Shown: one piece after another, positions 35,399-47,446 of the stretch
How the letters are laid out: every line of letters begins with the position of its first letter
Position numbering within the stretch: the first letter of the stretch is position 1
Assembly (NCBI RefSeq): GCF_000005505.3
Contig: NC_016131.3
Span: 25,659,001 to 25,723,000, forward strand
Direction of reading: 5' to 3'
Source: Brachypodium distachyon
Taxonomy: Eukaryota > Streptophyta > Magnoliopsida > Poales > Poaceae
Length of the DNA stretch: 64,000 nt
Position numbers and translations under genes: made by a program
Notes under the pieces: model-generated
Database searches by the model: none
The model's input: only the letters and a program-made list of their open reading frames with translations
What the model was told of the DNA's origin: nothing

Positions 35399-35487
35399 TG
35401 TTCCCTCCGTTTTATAATTCTTATCGAAATATTACACGTATCTTTTAAGATACAAAAATTTGAGATAAGAATTATGAAACGGGGACA
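35399..35487. mobile_element. Stowaway-type MITE
   Basis: Ends CCCTCCGTTTTATAATTCTT and AAGAATTATGAAACGGGGAC are near-perfect inverted copies about 88 bases apart, so a single strand folds into a hairpin. Confidence 0.7.
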
Positions 35488-36946
35488 GTACCTACAGTGC
35501 GAAAGGCGTGACCGCATGATAGATAAGATCGAGAAGAGAAAGCAAGCGCGGCCAGAGATGAGATAGAAAGAGAATCGTCCATCCGTACGCACGAATCCTG
35601 ATGCATGCATATGCAAAGATTTTTGCTGTCTTTGGTGAACTGAGTAGGGTGCATGTAACATGCATGCATGCATGCTCGGTGCGCGACATGTGTCATGTGT
35701 GTATACTACTGTATGTACACGACATGTATCATCAAGTTAATTTGTTCCAGCTATAGTAGGGAGGAATTTAAGTCTGTTTAGGGTTAAGAGAAAGAGGAAT
35801 GCAAGAATAATGATCATCAATTTAATTAAGTTTATTGCGAATAATCATTTTTGGACCAGCCACTTGCCATGCATGATGGATTGATGATGAACTCGATCCA
35901 TATGCATGCAGGAGTAATTAAGACATACACATATTTAAGTCGGGGCTTGATCGATCATGTTGCCATTGGGCTGTCTGCTATTGGACTGTCAACATCAACA
36001 TCATAAGACAAAGATGCTATTTATCGATATTTAATTTAATTTTCCATGCATGGTACATGCAAGGAAAATATAGAAATTATATCAACGTCTAGTTTGGCTC
36101 CTTCAACTCTAATACTAGCGAGACACTTGGTCCCTCAAAACTGTAAATACCGTACAATAGTTTTCATCCCTACCCAAAGTTTTCCCTGGCTCTAGAGTCG
36201 AGGGACGAAAGACGGAAAGAGAAATTCAGAATAGTCGAGAGAAACGAAAAATACAGTCTCGATGCTGATGACATTAAGCTCTTGCGTATTTTTCTTATTC
36301 TTGGTGGGACTATATATGGTTAATGGAATTTTCTGAATGAAAACAGGCTTAATCCGCCAAAAAGCACATGGATGACAAAGAGGTGTTGGCATGTCGAGCT
36401 CGATATCCCTACCTTTATTAAAATCGGTTGGTTTTCCTCCATCGATCATGGCCGGTGGCTGCTGGCCGCTTTGTTTTCGGCAGTTAGTTGCATCTGATCT
36501 TTTCTAACAAATCTCACGTGTCATCACGCATGACGCGACAGTGATAGGGGTGACGCTGGCACTAGCTGGGGTTAAGCATCGTCTGACAGTTAAAAAAGTT
36601 AGTTTAAGATTGAAAATGGAGCATCGTCTGGGATTTCTATACAAGAGTATTACTGTATCGAGTCCTGTCCTTTCTTTGACTTTTGTGAGAGCAGTGTTCT
36701 GACGGAGTTAGATATAGGCTTACTGGGGAACATCTGGGCATCTGTCTAGGCTAATTAATTAAGTGGTTTATGTATACTGTGGCTAGCCAGTGGATGTTTG
36801 CTCCTGGCAATATTTTTAAATTGATGTGAAGAGTTTTATGCACCTGAAAGCTCAAAACTGATGGGAAAAAAAGCAGACCCAATTATACTTCAACAGAACA
36901 GATGGTAGCAGCCGTCTTGGCGACGAGATTGTGCGTAAGTACTTGC

Positions 36947-37019
36947 TACTCCCTCCAAAAACACATACCGTCTCTGTCCCGAAATAATTGACGTGGACTA
37001 TTTTGGAACGGAGGGAGTA
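36947..37019. mobile_element. short Stowaway-type MITE remnant
   Basis: 73 bases bounded by TACTCCCTCC and GGAGGGAGTA; the internal part contains GTCCCGAAATAATTGACGTG, a typical Stowaway subterminal string. Confidence 0.65.
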
Positions 37020-37467
37020 TTACTTACTGGAGCACTTTTACACAACAATATCCTATACGTATCAAATCATGGGTATCTTCCCCTTTTTAACTGATTCTAC
37101 TGCAGTTTCACTGGCTAGCTGGTGGTGGTCATTTAAGGACAATTAATTAGTTTTACTTATTTTCAAAGGGTTCAATTCGTTTCGACAAGGGGTAAGTACG
37201 TGTTTTTCACTCCACCCCAGCTAGCTTATAAATCATGCATGGATCTGACGCAGTACGTACGTAACATTAACTCACTTAAATTAGTAACTCTGAAACCTGC
37301 CCTAACAGGCAGCATACATGTAGGCACGTACACTGTGATGTGGACCCCAGCGGTCGACAATTGTTCAGAGATCTGAACAACACACCACACCATGCATTAA
37401 AGAAAAAAGAACCTGCCTTCACACCCAACAATATTAGACATATAGTCACTCTATTAATATAAAGTAA

Positions 37468-37560
37468 TACTTCCTCCATCCCGAAATTACTAATGTGGAT
37501 TTGTATAGTCATATAGATTTTTATGCGAATCCACGTCGTTTATTTTGGACGGAGTGAGTA
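37468..37560. mobile_element. Stowaway-type MITE
   Basis: 93 bases from TACTTCCTCCATCCCGAAAT to TTTTGGACGGAGTGAGTA; inner arms AATGTGGATT and GAATCCACGT also pair. Confidence 0.7.
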
Positions 37561-38074
37561 GCAACGAAATAAATCCAAAAATTCTTGCTTATGTTTATCA
37601 TTTTGATCCCGTTAGTCTAATTTTAGTCGAAGTTTTGATCAAACCTAAGAAACCTTGTACATATTCCATATGTAGCTGGTGGTCGGTGGATCGACAGATG
37701 TAGATCTCGAAGCAAGTTTTTAATTAACGTATGTATGACGAAACGATTACGTAAGTACGTACGACGGGTAACGTTCACATGAGCTAGCAAGCTGTTTTTC
37801 ACAGTACTCTGACACCACTCACGAAACCTAATTAATTAAGCTGTGTGTGGCTGGCTGGCCATGTCGTTGTTTGATTAATTAATTTTACCTTTTTTGCCTC
37901 CGAGCCCATGTACGTATACGTGCGTGGACGTGGTCGGCCTCACATGCATGCATGCCCTTCTTCTGCACATCCGTACGGAAAACCACAATGCATGCATGCA
38001 AGACAAGGGAATCGACAAAAAAAGGGCGCCACGTAATTAGGCCGTTTGCGTTTTGCTTTGGCCATACCTTAAGG

Positions 38075-39046
38075 TATCCATTGAAAACCTTTGGGCGGAA
38101 ACTTGCAAACTTTACTTCTGAACCGTTGGATCCTTAAGGATGTGGTCCAGATGAGAGGTGGAGTCTACCCCATCACTTAAACGCGAATTTGCAGAAACCC
38201 CCTCCCACGCCCAGCCTATTTCTCCACCAGGTAACGCTTCGCCCTCTTCTGTGTTCCCAAACGCAATCCCTAGCCCGATGGCGATTGAATCGGAGAAGGC
38301 GCTGGCGGCGGTGACAGCGGTCCCATGCGCTGGCGTCGGAGGTGCTAACCCCAGGCGCGGGAGGTGGGCGGAGCTGCGTCTCCATGCTGCTCGCTGGCCT
38401 TGCAGAGATGTTTGCTTTATCTGATTCAGGGAGGGCAAAGGAGAAATCCAGAGGTTCAGCAGGTCACAGCAAGGAAGGATGCTTCATAGTTTACCAACGC
38501 ATGCACCTCCATTGCCACTTCACAGCTCATTGGCCTAAAGTTCTTCCGACAGAGGCTCCCCTCACAGTGAATTTTTCTCCAACATAGGTTGTAACAGTAG
38601 CAAGTTTCACTTTGATTCTCTTCTGGCTGAACCAAGTCTCAAACAAACTGCCAGAGACGGCCAAAATAACATGAGGAATGATTCTATTGTAAAAAATCAC
38701 GCATTGGAGCAGCGGGGCCTGCTTCTGCTTCTCTTTCTCTTGATGAATCCAAATCTCATACGCTAGCGAGTGCCAGCCGCGCAGCACTGGACGGGGGAGC
38801 ACGGAGGGGCAGAGCGCGCGGGGCGGCGGACGACCGGACGGGCGAGCGTCGGTAATCATGGCCGGCGGAGGAGCTCTATACGGGGCCACGGCAGGAGAAA
38901 AAGGCTGGGCATGGGAGGGGGTTTCTGCAAATTCGCGTTTAAGTGATGGGGTAGACTCCCACCTCTCATCTGGACCACACCTTTAAGATCCAACGGTTCA
39001 GAAGAAAGTTTGCAAGTTTTCACCTAACAATGGTTTTCACTGGATA
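38075..39046. mobile_element. ~970-bp element with ~150-bp terminal inverted repeats (MULE or Pack-MULE candidate)
   Basis: Sequence 38075-38224 reappears inverted at about 38894-39046 at high identity; shared strings include CACTTAAACGCGAATTTGCA and GTGGTCCAGATGAGAGGTGG. Long terminal repeats around a GC-rich core resemble Mutator-like elements. The core (38230-38890) holds open frames on both strands (88 aa from 38158, plus; 120 aa from 38889, minus) that resemble fragments of plant coding sequence, but I recognise no family. No transposase is present. A 9-bp target duplication was looked for and not seen. Confidence 0.6.
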
Positions 39047-39865
39047 AAAACTTTATCATGATCTAAGTGTGTATGTATAATAATAATACCTCTCTCAACA
39101 ATCTGGGATACTAAGGTGAAAAAGATGGACAGAATTAATCTTGGATACTGCAAGGTACTAAAAAAGATAGAGAAAAACTAGTTATTATCGCTAATTAATA
39201 GAATGCCATGGCATTGGCAATCCTGTATTTCTTTTCTCTCTCTCGATTTCTATTCATGCATTTCTATAGTTGTACAACGAATCAGAAAAGACATTTTACC
39301 CGGCCGGCCCCGACAGACAATATTGCAGACTGGTCCAAGACGTTCGTACTATATGGTAAACACGGCTATTAACAAACTACCCGACGACGACGTTTACTAG
39401 CTACTCCTGGCAGTAAAATTAGAATCTTTGGTTAATTATTTGCCATTGGCGCCATTCGATGGGTCTCGTGAATCTCCTGGATCTAGCTACGCCTTTTTAC
39501 TTGGACGCATAGACGCCACCAGCTGCTGACCATCTTAATTAAGCTTGGTCGGATCCGATGGAGATCGAGACCCAAATATAGAAATGCATGAAGAGCAAAG
39601 TAAGTCACATGCACGGCCACTATAGCAAGTTAGGGACATCCGTTAGTTGTACACCCGTGAGTCACAGGGCCGGCTCCTGCAGCATCGACTTCACCGGCCA
39701 GATGATTCCTGTAAATCAACAAAGAAGTCGGCCCCCGTACGTTCTGCTCCCGTGGTCCAGAGTCCAGACCTAGCTAAGTCCCCAAAATTGCTTGCCACAA
39801 ATGTGAAAAGTTGACGAAAGCACGGCCGGAATCAAATGAAATGGAAAGGAATGTGAATTATACGA

Positions 39866-39950
39866 TACTCTGGCCCTCCGATCGATCCATAATAAGTGTC
39901 GCTGACTTTGCATATCAGTAAGCGACACTTATTATGGATCGGAGCGAGTA
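39866..39950. mobile_element. Stowaway-type MITE, strong hairpin
   Basis: Arms CGATCCATAATAAGTGTCGC and GCGACACTTATTATGGATCG are exact inverted copies separated by about 20 bases. Confidence 0.75.
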
Positions 39951-40042
39951 CCTAAGATAGATGATCGATAATTAATAGAACAATGACTTCAAAAAAAAAT
40001 ATGTTTTTCCCGTCCATACCAATTTATGTATGAGATATCGTG

Positions 40043-40141
40043 TACTCCCCATCCCGAATTAACTACGTGAATTCATATAAGTGAATTCATATAAATTCTT
40101 ATAATAATCCACGTCAGTTATTTCTAAGCCGAGCGAGAGTA
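40043..40141. mobile_element. Stowaway-type MITE, diverged
   Basis: Bounded by TACTCCCCATCCCGAATTAA and TTATTTCTAAGCCGAGCGAG. ACTACGTGAATTC and TAATCCACGTCAG form the inner arms; a 14-base string GTGAATTCATATAA is duplicated inside. Confidence 0.6.
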
Positions 40142-42238
40142 TATGTTTGGCATCAAGGATTTGTCGGTGCGTACGTGGACTCACCTGCTGCCTGCCATGC
40201 ATGCAATGCCATGGACCATTTGTGGTTTTGTATCAGAGGTAGTAGTTGCTCTAGTCTGTAGATGTGTAGTGGCCTCCAGCTTGCAGCTACCAAAACAACG
40301 GCACGTGTAAGTGTAACTGCACAGGCTGCAGCCATGGCGACCAACATTTACTTCCACGTACAAGTCCCTCCTTTGGATTCCAGCAGGATCACAGTCAAAT
40401 TTTGTTCCCTGGCAATTGAAGCTACTCGTATTTAAAACCTCCAGATTAACTATCAGATGCTTAATCACCAAGTGTACTACTGAACTTCTTTGACTAGGGA
40501 GACGAGGCAAAGCTTTTTGACTCCGTTTATAAAGGAAGAGAACATAATTAAAGAAATGCTACTACAAACATAGTACTGTAGCACGTAGTGCTGAAGAACA
40601 TAACATGGGCGCGTACCTTTTTCTTCCCCCACCGGCATCTGATCCGAGCCACCTTTTCTTAGGAAACAAATGCCCGGATCCAAATGGAATAGACAAAAAT
40701 GCAGCAAAGCAGCGACGCCTTTTGCTCCTCCAACCTCCTGCTTCTAGCTTTAATTAGTTAGTACTCGTCAGCATCATGCATGTGTGTGTGCTGGGAAGCT
40801 GCATTGGTTAAGGTCAACTGACACTATCAAAATGAACACCCCCAACCAATTAACTAGTTCGGTGCCTTAATTTCTCTTGATAGAGACACAAGTGGATGTT
40901 AGACGGATAGATACTCTCCAACTTGCATCAAATCTGGACCAGCAGTAGTAGTACTGCAGTTGTCAAGCCAGTTTGGTTTACATTACTGTACACATGATGA
41001 TGCTAAGAGTTTGTTAGGACTCAACTTTCTTTTTGAAACAAAACCTAGGAACTGTTGAGGGACTGCAATCCAGCACATGTGTTTAATTAATGAGTTAGCA
41101 GCTGTTATTCCTGTAACAGCAGTGCACTGTTCTGATGTTTCAAATTCATTCAGGGAATGTTTTGCTAGTAGCTGTCCATGGCACTGCAAATCAGCAAGAA
41201 AAAAATTGGATCAGTTAATTCACTAGCTTTCTAAGAAAAAAGCTGACTGATTAATTAACGGGAGTGATTTGCCAGGAAATTTCATCAGGGGTGCAAGCTG
41301 TGCGCAGTGCAGTGCAGAAAGACTTGAGTTGTGATCTTATGTTTTCTGTTTAAAGGGAGGCAGTGCGGCTCCAGTTTGGCATGGTACTTGCAGGTTGAAA
41401 GAGATGGAAGCAGCAAGGCAAGAGAAAAGAGGTAGCTAGTTCAAGTGTAACTCCAAAAAGGCTAGTGGGTAATCAGATCAGCATACTATTTCCATTTTGT
41501 TACATAGAACCATAGAAGGAAAAGGCACCTGCAGGTGCATGACCGGCCTGGCCATGTTCAGACATCCAGATTAGACAGATTTTGTCATATGTAAATAACC
41601 CAACTCTATCATAAATCTAGCTAGCCTGAACTGGTATTCCCTATAAGCCAGCAATTTTGCTAGTAATATAAAACATGGTTAGGAAAAATGAATATATAAA
41701 CTAGACAGGCATAGTCTTCCTTTTCGCCTACGGCGAGGATACTGTAATAACTTTGTAATAATTGAGGCTGTGTGCATCTTCGACAGGTGGTCAAAGAGAC
41801 CTCTCTTCCATTATCTTAAGACAAAATGGCATCAGCTCATCATTAATCAATCTACGTTGCAATAATTAAACACACAGCGCCAATGATGGCACTAAGATTA
41901 CCTACCTGCTCCAAAGATTAGGCCTACTGACTACTGTCTTCTGCACCAGTTAAGTTCCCCTAGACAGAGGACATGCAGTGCTGTAAAGTGTTGATGCCAA
42001 AGCTAGTTTGACATTTTGGCACCACCATGGCTGGCTGCAGATGCAGAGTCTTCATACCATCCTGTCCTGCGAGACTGGCAGTGTGAGCAGAGCACGCGTG
42101 CAGCTGCAATCACAGATTCAGAAAAGCAGCACCTTAATAAGAAAACCTGCAGAAAAAAGGAGTTCTTTTTTTTGGAGCACCTTTGGAGAAGAAATTAAAG
42201 CTGTCATGTGTGTGATGATTGAAAGGCCAGTTAATTAT

Positions 42239-42355
42239 TACTACCTCCGTCCCATATTAAATGTTTCAGATTTGTTCAAATATGGATCTATCTATACTTA
42301 AAAAACGTCTAGATGAATGTAATATTTTGACACTTAATATGGGACGGAAGGAGTA
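42239..42355. mobile_element. Stowaway-type MITE
   Basis: 117 bases with ends CTACCTCCGTCCCATATTAA and TTAATATGGGACGGAAGGAG as inverted copies, flanked by TA. Confidence 0.75.
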
Positions 42356-42966
42356 CAAGTTTCACACTGATTTCAAGAAGTTCTGTTGAGGGATCCTTTT
42401 TTCCCCTTGCCTGCAGGTTTTTGCAAAAGTGTACGTACTATGGCATCCATGGACTACTAACTACTTTGTGTCTCTCACTATCTGTCCAACCAAGTGGTAA
42501 TTTTTTTCCAGCAGGTCAACTTTATGAGTGGAGCTGAGCAAGTACCAAACACCGGCAAGAAATGGTGCCGAAATGCAGTGTAATAGTTTGATGAATGCAC
42601 ATGAACTGATATCCTATTACTACGCTTTGGATCACCGACACGCAAGCCTACAGTGTAATGTTCTTAAGAGGAGCAGAGCACTAGATGACTGACAGGAAAG
42701 TTAGCATCACAGAAAGTGAAGAGTAATAAAGACAACTACTACGCTGCTAACCCCGTAGTTCAGTCCAAGAATAATTCTAGAGATCCTACACTGCCCCAGT
42801 CCAAGGGAGGGGGAATGCAGGGGCAATCCCAATAAATGGATGGGTATACAACAATGGAAAGGGTGCAGGGGATTCAATTATATACACAGGGAGATACTAC
42901 ATACTACAAATTTACACAGCGCACGATGATATACGCTACAAGATCAGAAATGGCAGCTCTACAATT

Positions 42967-43283
42967 TTACTTGGCGAGGATGGTGGCGCCACAAGCGGCC
43001 CCTGCGTGCTTGCCCTCCGCGAACACGAGGCCCCCTCTCACGAAAGTCGACAGAACCTTGCCAGAGAGCTGCTTCCCTAGATACGCCGAGATGTTCTGCG
43101 GAAATATTCAAAATCAGTTTGGTTTCAGTTCAAATTTGTAAATTGCTGGAAGTGTGAAGATGGGTCTCTTAATTATTTTGAGTTAGGGAGCGAACCCGAT
43201 GCTTGTGGTATACAGCATGGCTGTCGTCGAGTTCGAACTCCGCCTCAGGTTTCCACACCACAATGTCAGCATGGTATCCAGGC
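42967..43283 (-). pseudogene. 3' fragment of an allantoinase gene (last two exons)
   Basis: On the minus strand, about 43283-43196 encodes PGYHADIVVWKPEAEFELDD... and 43095-42967 encodes NISAYLGKQLSGKVLSTFVR... ending in TAA 42969-42967. Together they match the C-terminus of plant allantoinase, the enzyme that opens allantoin to allantoate in purine breakdown. The intron between them (43195-43096) still has GT and AG ends. The metal-binding and catalytic part of the enzyme, which should lie upstream, is absent: only about 500 bases separate this piece from the stop of bystin. The 5' edge has no clear acceptor AG. I read it as a truncated copy, not a gene. Confidence 0.7.
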
Positions 43284-43798
43284 AGCACAGATAAAACAGT
43301 GCTATTTGATTCCATATGATTTTAATCCAACCATGTAATCAACGTTACTTTTGGATGCACATATGCTATCCAGTATCAAGTGAGAGGTGAGCAAACATGA
43401 ATACTGAGTATTTCTTTGAAAAAATTAACACAGGAGAACTCCAGGCTCTCTGTGAAACATAATGGCGATCATAAGGTTTAAGACAGTAGTACAGCAACAC
43501 TTTTTCCCAAGCACTACTTTTTGCACCCTTTTTCGGTAACTTGGTTCAGCTAATTCAGCATACACTACTGTCATCAAGACGATGCCACGTTCTAAATATA
43601 TTTACAAAATTCACTTTTTGTACATTTGCACATTTCAATCTTATATTTTATGCTTTAATGAAACTTTAATTAAACTTCCATAGTGGTCGATCTTACAAAC
43701 CAGTGTATTTATCTCTGCCTTTCTGAACCCAAAAAAGAGTACACGTTACATAGAAAAAAAACATCCTACTCTGTATTGGCCAAAACTCAATGCCGCCA

Positions 43799-46700
43799 TT
43801 AATCCTCCTCCATGGGTACTTCAGGAACATCCCATCTGTCTTCTTCAATTGGCTTTGTGATCACAGAAACAGGCGAGCGTAAGAACAAAGTTAAGGACGC
43901 AACAGTGTTGTATCGCAGTAGAAAAATTTGATTGCATCAACATACGAAGCAAAATATGCTTGCAGAAAAAAAAGAATAAAAGGCATGCACTGTAAGGATA
44001 TAAATCGACATGTCGGTCGCCTTTTCACCCCTGTTGGCACCGCTCCGAAGTTCCCTACGGATTTCTGGAGTAACCTGGAGACAGTGACAATCATATCTCA
44101 GTTGAATCAGCATCATTCCAAAATTCATGCAGGCATGGGGACGATGGGATGAGATGTACCAAATAGTGTTTCTGGTGATCCAACAAGCGTGCAAGTTTCT
44201 CCTTGTCTTTTTTCTCCAACTCATTCTTGTATCTGTCATAAAATATTTAGCAATACATGAATGAAGTGGTGAAAACCTTAGCAAGGATCAAATCTCAGAG
44301 CTATAAATCGCAAAGAAGCTGGTCAGTGGTAAAACTCTGTAACTTCAGAGTTTCCACAAGAACATTTTTCAGGTCGAATACTATGTCCCGGTAATAGAAA
44401 AGGTTTACCAAGAAGAAAATCAGGTAAAAAAAACCTGTTATACTAGATGTACAGTAGTTGTTTTACTGCATTAAGAGTGATGCCTTTTGGATTAAACAAA
44501 ATATGCCTTCAAGCTTTATCACTAACCTTTCCACAAAGGCAAGCAAGGACTGATGCCATATAACAGGCATGTTCCTCTCGTCATCAAGAAACCGCATGAA
44601 ATGGGCAAAAACTGCATCAAGCACACGGTACGGCAAAGCATACTTCTTATCTAGAAATAGTTTGATGAAGTAACTGCAAGAGAGATATTAGGTTACAACA
44701 TGTTCAAGCTAATAAGAAGCTAATAAACGAACACACGCACAACCCACAACTATATACAAAAGGAATATACAGACTCGACCCTGATGTTCTATAAAACCCC
44801 AGAGCTGTAACATGCAATGCAGTCGGCAGCTAACGATCACGCAAACTACGGTCATAGGAAGGAAAAACAGTCTATGATGTTCCATGACAAAACTTGGCTA
44901 CATAACTGAAATTTTTGAAATACCACAACAATGACCCTTTCGGTCATGAGATACTGAAGCCATAATGCTCATCATGATAGCTATGTTGATGATTCAACAG
45001 CATCACGAGCAAGGAATTCATAAACTATGGACAAAAAAAGACGGAAGTCCTATTGGCATGGCTTCTATTTGGAAAAATGTTAACACCAACAGATGCAAAC
45101 CCATTGGCAAAAAATGTTGTATAAATTTGCAGACAGACAAGGCAAAAGGAGAGGTGAAGGAATAGTACTTATGTTTTTTGCATTGTGTAACATCTAAACC
45201 GCTATAGCTTACACTACAGCAACAATTCAATATATACCAAAAATGTTGACTAGCAAAAAAATTTCACTGTACAAAAAAACATAATGCTTAGACACAGAAG
45301 TACAATGTTCATTTGTAAAAAAGTGGGGAAGTTCTTATACTCTGTCCAAACAAAGAAGACTTTAAGGTGTCACACTTTACCTAGTGGTTCCACAGTACTC
45401 CATATCTGCTAGTTTCATTAACGCAGCGCTGCATCAAAATGTCAAATAGGGATAAGATACCAACTCCAAAATCATCTTAGAGATGAATCTTGCACTATAT
45501 TCAGCTAACCTCGCATGGAGTGGTGGAATTGTGACTTTCTGGATAATACTACCAGTGATTACTGCTTCACGCAGAGTGCAATTCCCTTCCTGCAGTCAGA
45601 ACATTAGAGCCTATAAAATGAATAGAAGGAAGCAATATGCACTTCGTGCAGATGCAAGCCCATAAATAGCACTAAAAATATGGCTTATGGTTGGATGATC
45701 AAGAGTATAGCTCCCTAAAAAGCATATTATTGGGAGCCAGATCTACTCTCCAGATGCAATCATGTACAGTGCAAAATAAAATGCAAGATACTGATGAATT
45801 TTCCATCCATTCTACGACCGTATCTACTCTAATGAGAGTTACCTGACAGAGTGGCAGCAAAATTCCCTTGAAAAAGGCAGCAGGCTTGTAGAGGGATTTT
45901 TTTATAGACTGATAAAGTGCAAAATGAAGCCTCTTGTTCTGCTTTATGTCATTGCGAATACGGGGGAGCAGGATAGCATCATAGAAGCGCACGGCATTTT
46001 TCGCATTCATGTTTGAAGAGAAGAGCCGTGTTGCTTGGTATACTGCGTTAGGAGACCAATGCTCTAGCTCAGTTAGCTGCAGCACCTCTGCCCAGCATAC
46101 CAACGATGGGATGCGCTTGAATGATTGGGGAATTTTCCCACTAGTATATCGGCTCAAGAGCTTGCCAACCCTGCATAAGAAAAATTAGCATCGCACATAA
46201 TTAATGCAGAGCGGGTTCTACGTGGATAGAGTATGGAGCCAAGCACATACTCTTTATAGATCTCAACAACACTCTCGTCCAACTTGACAGGAGGCCGCCC
46301 TTCTGCACAAACACAAACTCAGGTATTCCATCTCTTTTTTCATATTGACCAATGCAATTTAACTCACATCCAAAACGCGTTTAAACTGAATGCGGAATAG
46401 CTCGTCATTGCCGCAATGGTCAATTGACTCCTGTGCCAAGTATCAGAGAAGAACCAGCTGGTTTAGGAATGGATGCCCACCTGCTGAGACCGTGGCGTCC
46501 TTCTCTCGTATCTTCTGAAGAATGATATCACCAAGTGTTCGCTTGGACGAGGTGTCCTTGGACATGAATGCCGCGAGCGCCTTCTCGTCCTCCTCATCGA
46601 TCTCCGCCTAGCAACACAACGGAATCAGAAAATTCGCATCAGCCGGACACCCAAAAAGAAAAGCCCCAAGGCACGCACGCACCACGCCGCCGTCGTACTC

Positions 46701-47042
46701 GCTCTGCGCGTCGAAGCCGCCGAACTCGTCGACGTCCTCATCATCATCATCATCGCCAGCTTCGACGGGGACGGCGAAGGAGGATGACGCGCCAGCCGGG
46801 GAGGTGGCGGCAGCGGGCTCGGCGAGGCCCTCCTCCTGCTGCTGCTTGAGCGCCTCGCGGAGGATCTTGGCGCTGATGGAGGAGGGCACGGAGGCCTCCT
46901 CCTCCGCCTGGTGCCACTTGGCGGCGCCCGAGCGGCGTCGCTTCCCGGCGTCTGCCACCGCGTCCGCGTCCGCGCCGAGCGGCAGGCGGCCGCTCTTCGG
47001 CTGCTTCTCGGAGGCGGCGGACTTGCGCTTCTTCCCGGCCAT
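43799..47042 (-). CDS. bystin (Enp1 homologue), 40S ribosome biogenesis factor, ten exons, 455 aa
   Basis: Exons on the minus strand: 47042-46683, 46607-46481, 46302-46251, 46170-45843, 45589-45510, 45428-45381, 44673-44527, 44232-44160, 44074-44002, 43878-43799; total 1368 nt. The N-terminus is basic (KKRK) then acidic (EAGDDDDDEDVDEFGGFD), typical of nucleolar proteins. The bystin domain runs from about residue 160: SRYTSGKIPQSFKRIPSL, WSPNAVYQATRLFSSNMN, KRLHFALYQSIKKSLYKPAA, ALPYRVLDAVFAHFMRF, HQKHYLVTPEIRRELR and the end KPIEEDRWDVPEVPMEED. Yeast Enp1 acts in pre-40S particle maturation and export. Nine introns; eight are GT-AG, and the last fits only as a U12-type AT-AC intron. Confidence 0.92.
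43879..44001 (-). other. U12-type AT-AC intron of bystin
   Basis: The 123-nt intron begins ATATCCTT (44001-43994), the consensus 5' site of the minor spliceosome, and ends AC (43880-43879). TCCTTAAC, the U12 branch-site consensus, lies at 43897-43890, about 11 bases before the end. Using these borders joins the conserved C-terminus in frame; I found no GT-AG pair that does so. Confidence 0.8.
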
Positions 47043-47124
47043 GGCTCGAGCCTTCTGCCTTCGGGGTGTAGGAGGCGAGGCGAGGCAAGGGGGAGGAGGG
47101 AGACGACGGGCGGCTACGAGAGTA

Positions 47125-47133
47125 AAACCCTAG
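47125..47133 (+). promoter_or_regulatory. telo-box upstream of bystin
   Basis: AAACCCTAG lies about 85 bases upstream of the bystin start codon. This motif is enriched near starts of plant ribosome biogenesis genes, which fits the product. Confidence 0.45.
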
Positions 47134-47233
47134 CCCCCGTGGCGTTTATTTTTTATTTTTTTAAATAAGGGTTTTGTTTTGTTTCTTTTCTGGTCCGTCT
47201 GGCGTCTGCTGTTCACCAATCGACTCTGGTTCA

Positions 47234-47446
47234 GATCCTGTTTGTTTGGATTTCAGCTTTTAACTTTTGATGTTTTTCTAAAAAGCACTTTTTCCGTTTA
47301 CACGTGAAGCTGACAAACACGTCGGGAGGTGCTTCCCTTCAGAAGCTGCAGGAAACACCTCCAGCTTCATGTGTAAACGGAAGAAGTGCTTTTTAAAAGA
47401 CTAAAAGCAGCAGAATCTGAAACAGAAGCCCAAACAAATACGGCCT
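47234..47446. mobile_element. palindromic hAT-like MITE in the bystin upstream region
   Basis: Ends TGTTTGTTTGGATTTCAGC and GAAGCCCAAACAAATACGG are inverted copies; inner arms AAAAAGCACTTTTTCCGTTT and AAACGGAAGAAGTGCTTTTT pair again. The whole ~210 bases form one imperfect hairpin. It starts about 190 bases upstream of the bystin ATG. Confidence 0.6.

Larger units (their letters stand above)
34331..38074. other. long AT-rich spacer with several MITEs
   Basis: No gene is supported on either strand. The stretch is rich in short strings such as GTACGTACG and ATGCATGCATGC (for example 35660-35675), and holds the Stowaway-like copies listed separately. Confidence 0.4.
39047..42966. other. spacer with MITEs, no gene seen
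   Basis: AT-rich sequence with several Stowaway copies. No exon chain or long credible frame is visible on either strand. The last ~200 bases may be the old 3' UTR of the allantoinase fragment. Confidence 0.4.

Noticed and set aside
38060..39060. 9-bp target duplication for the long inverted-repeat element
   Set aside because: Flanks ACCTTAAGG and AAAACTTTA do not match, so the MULE assignment stays tentative.
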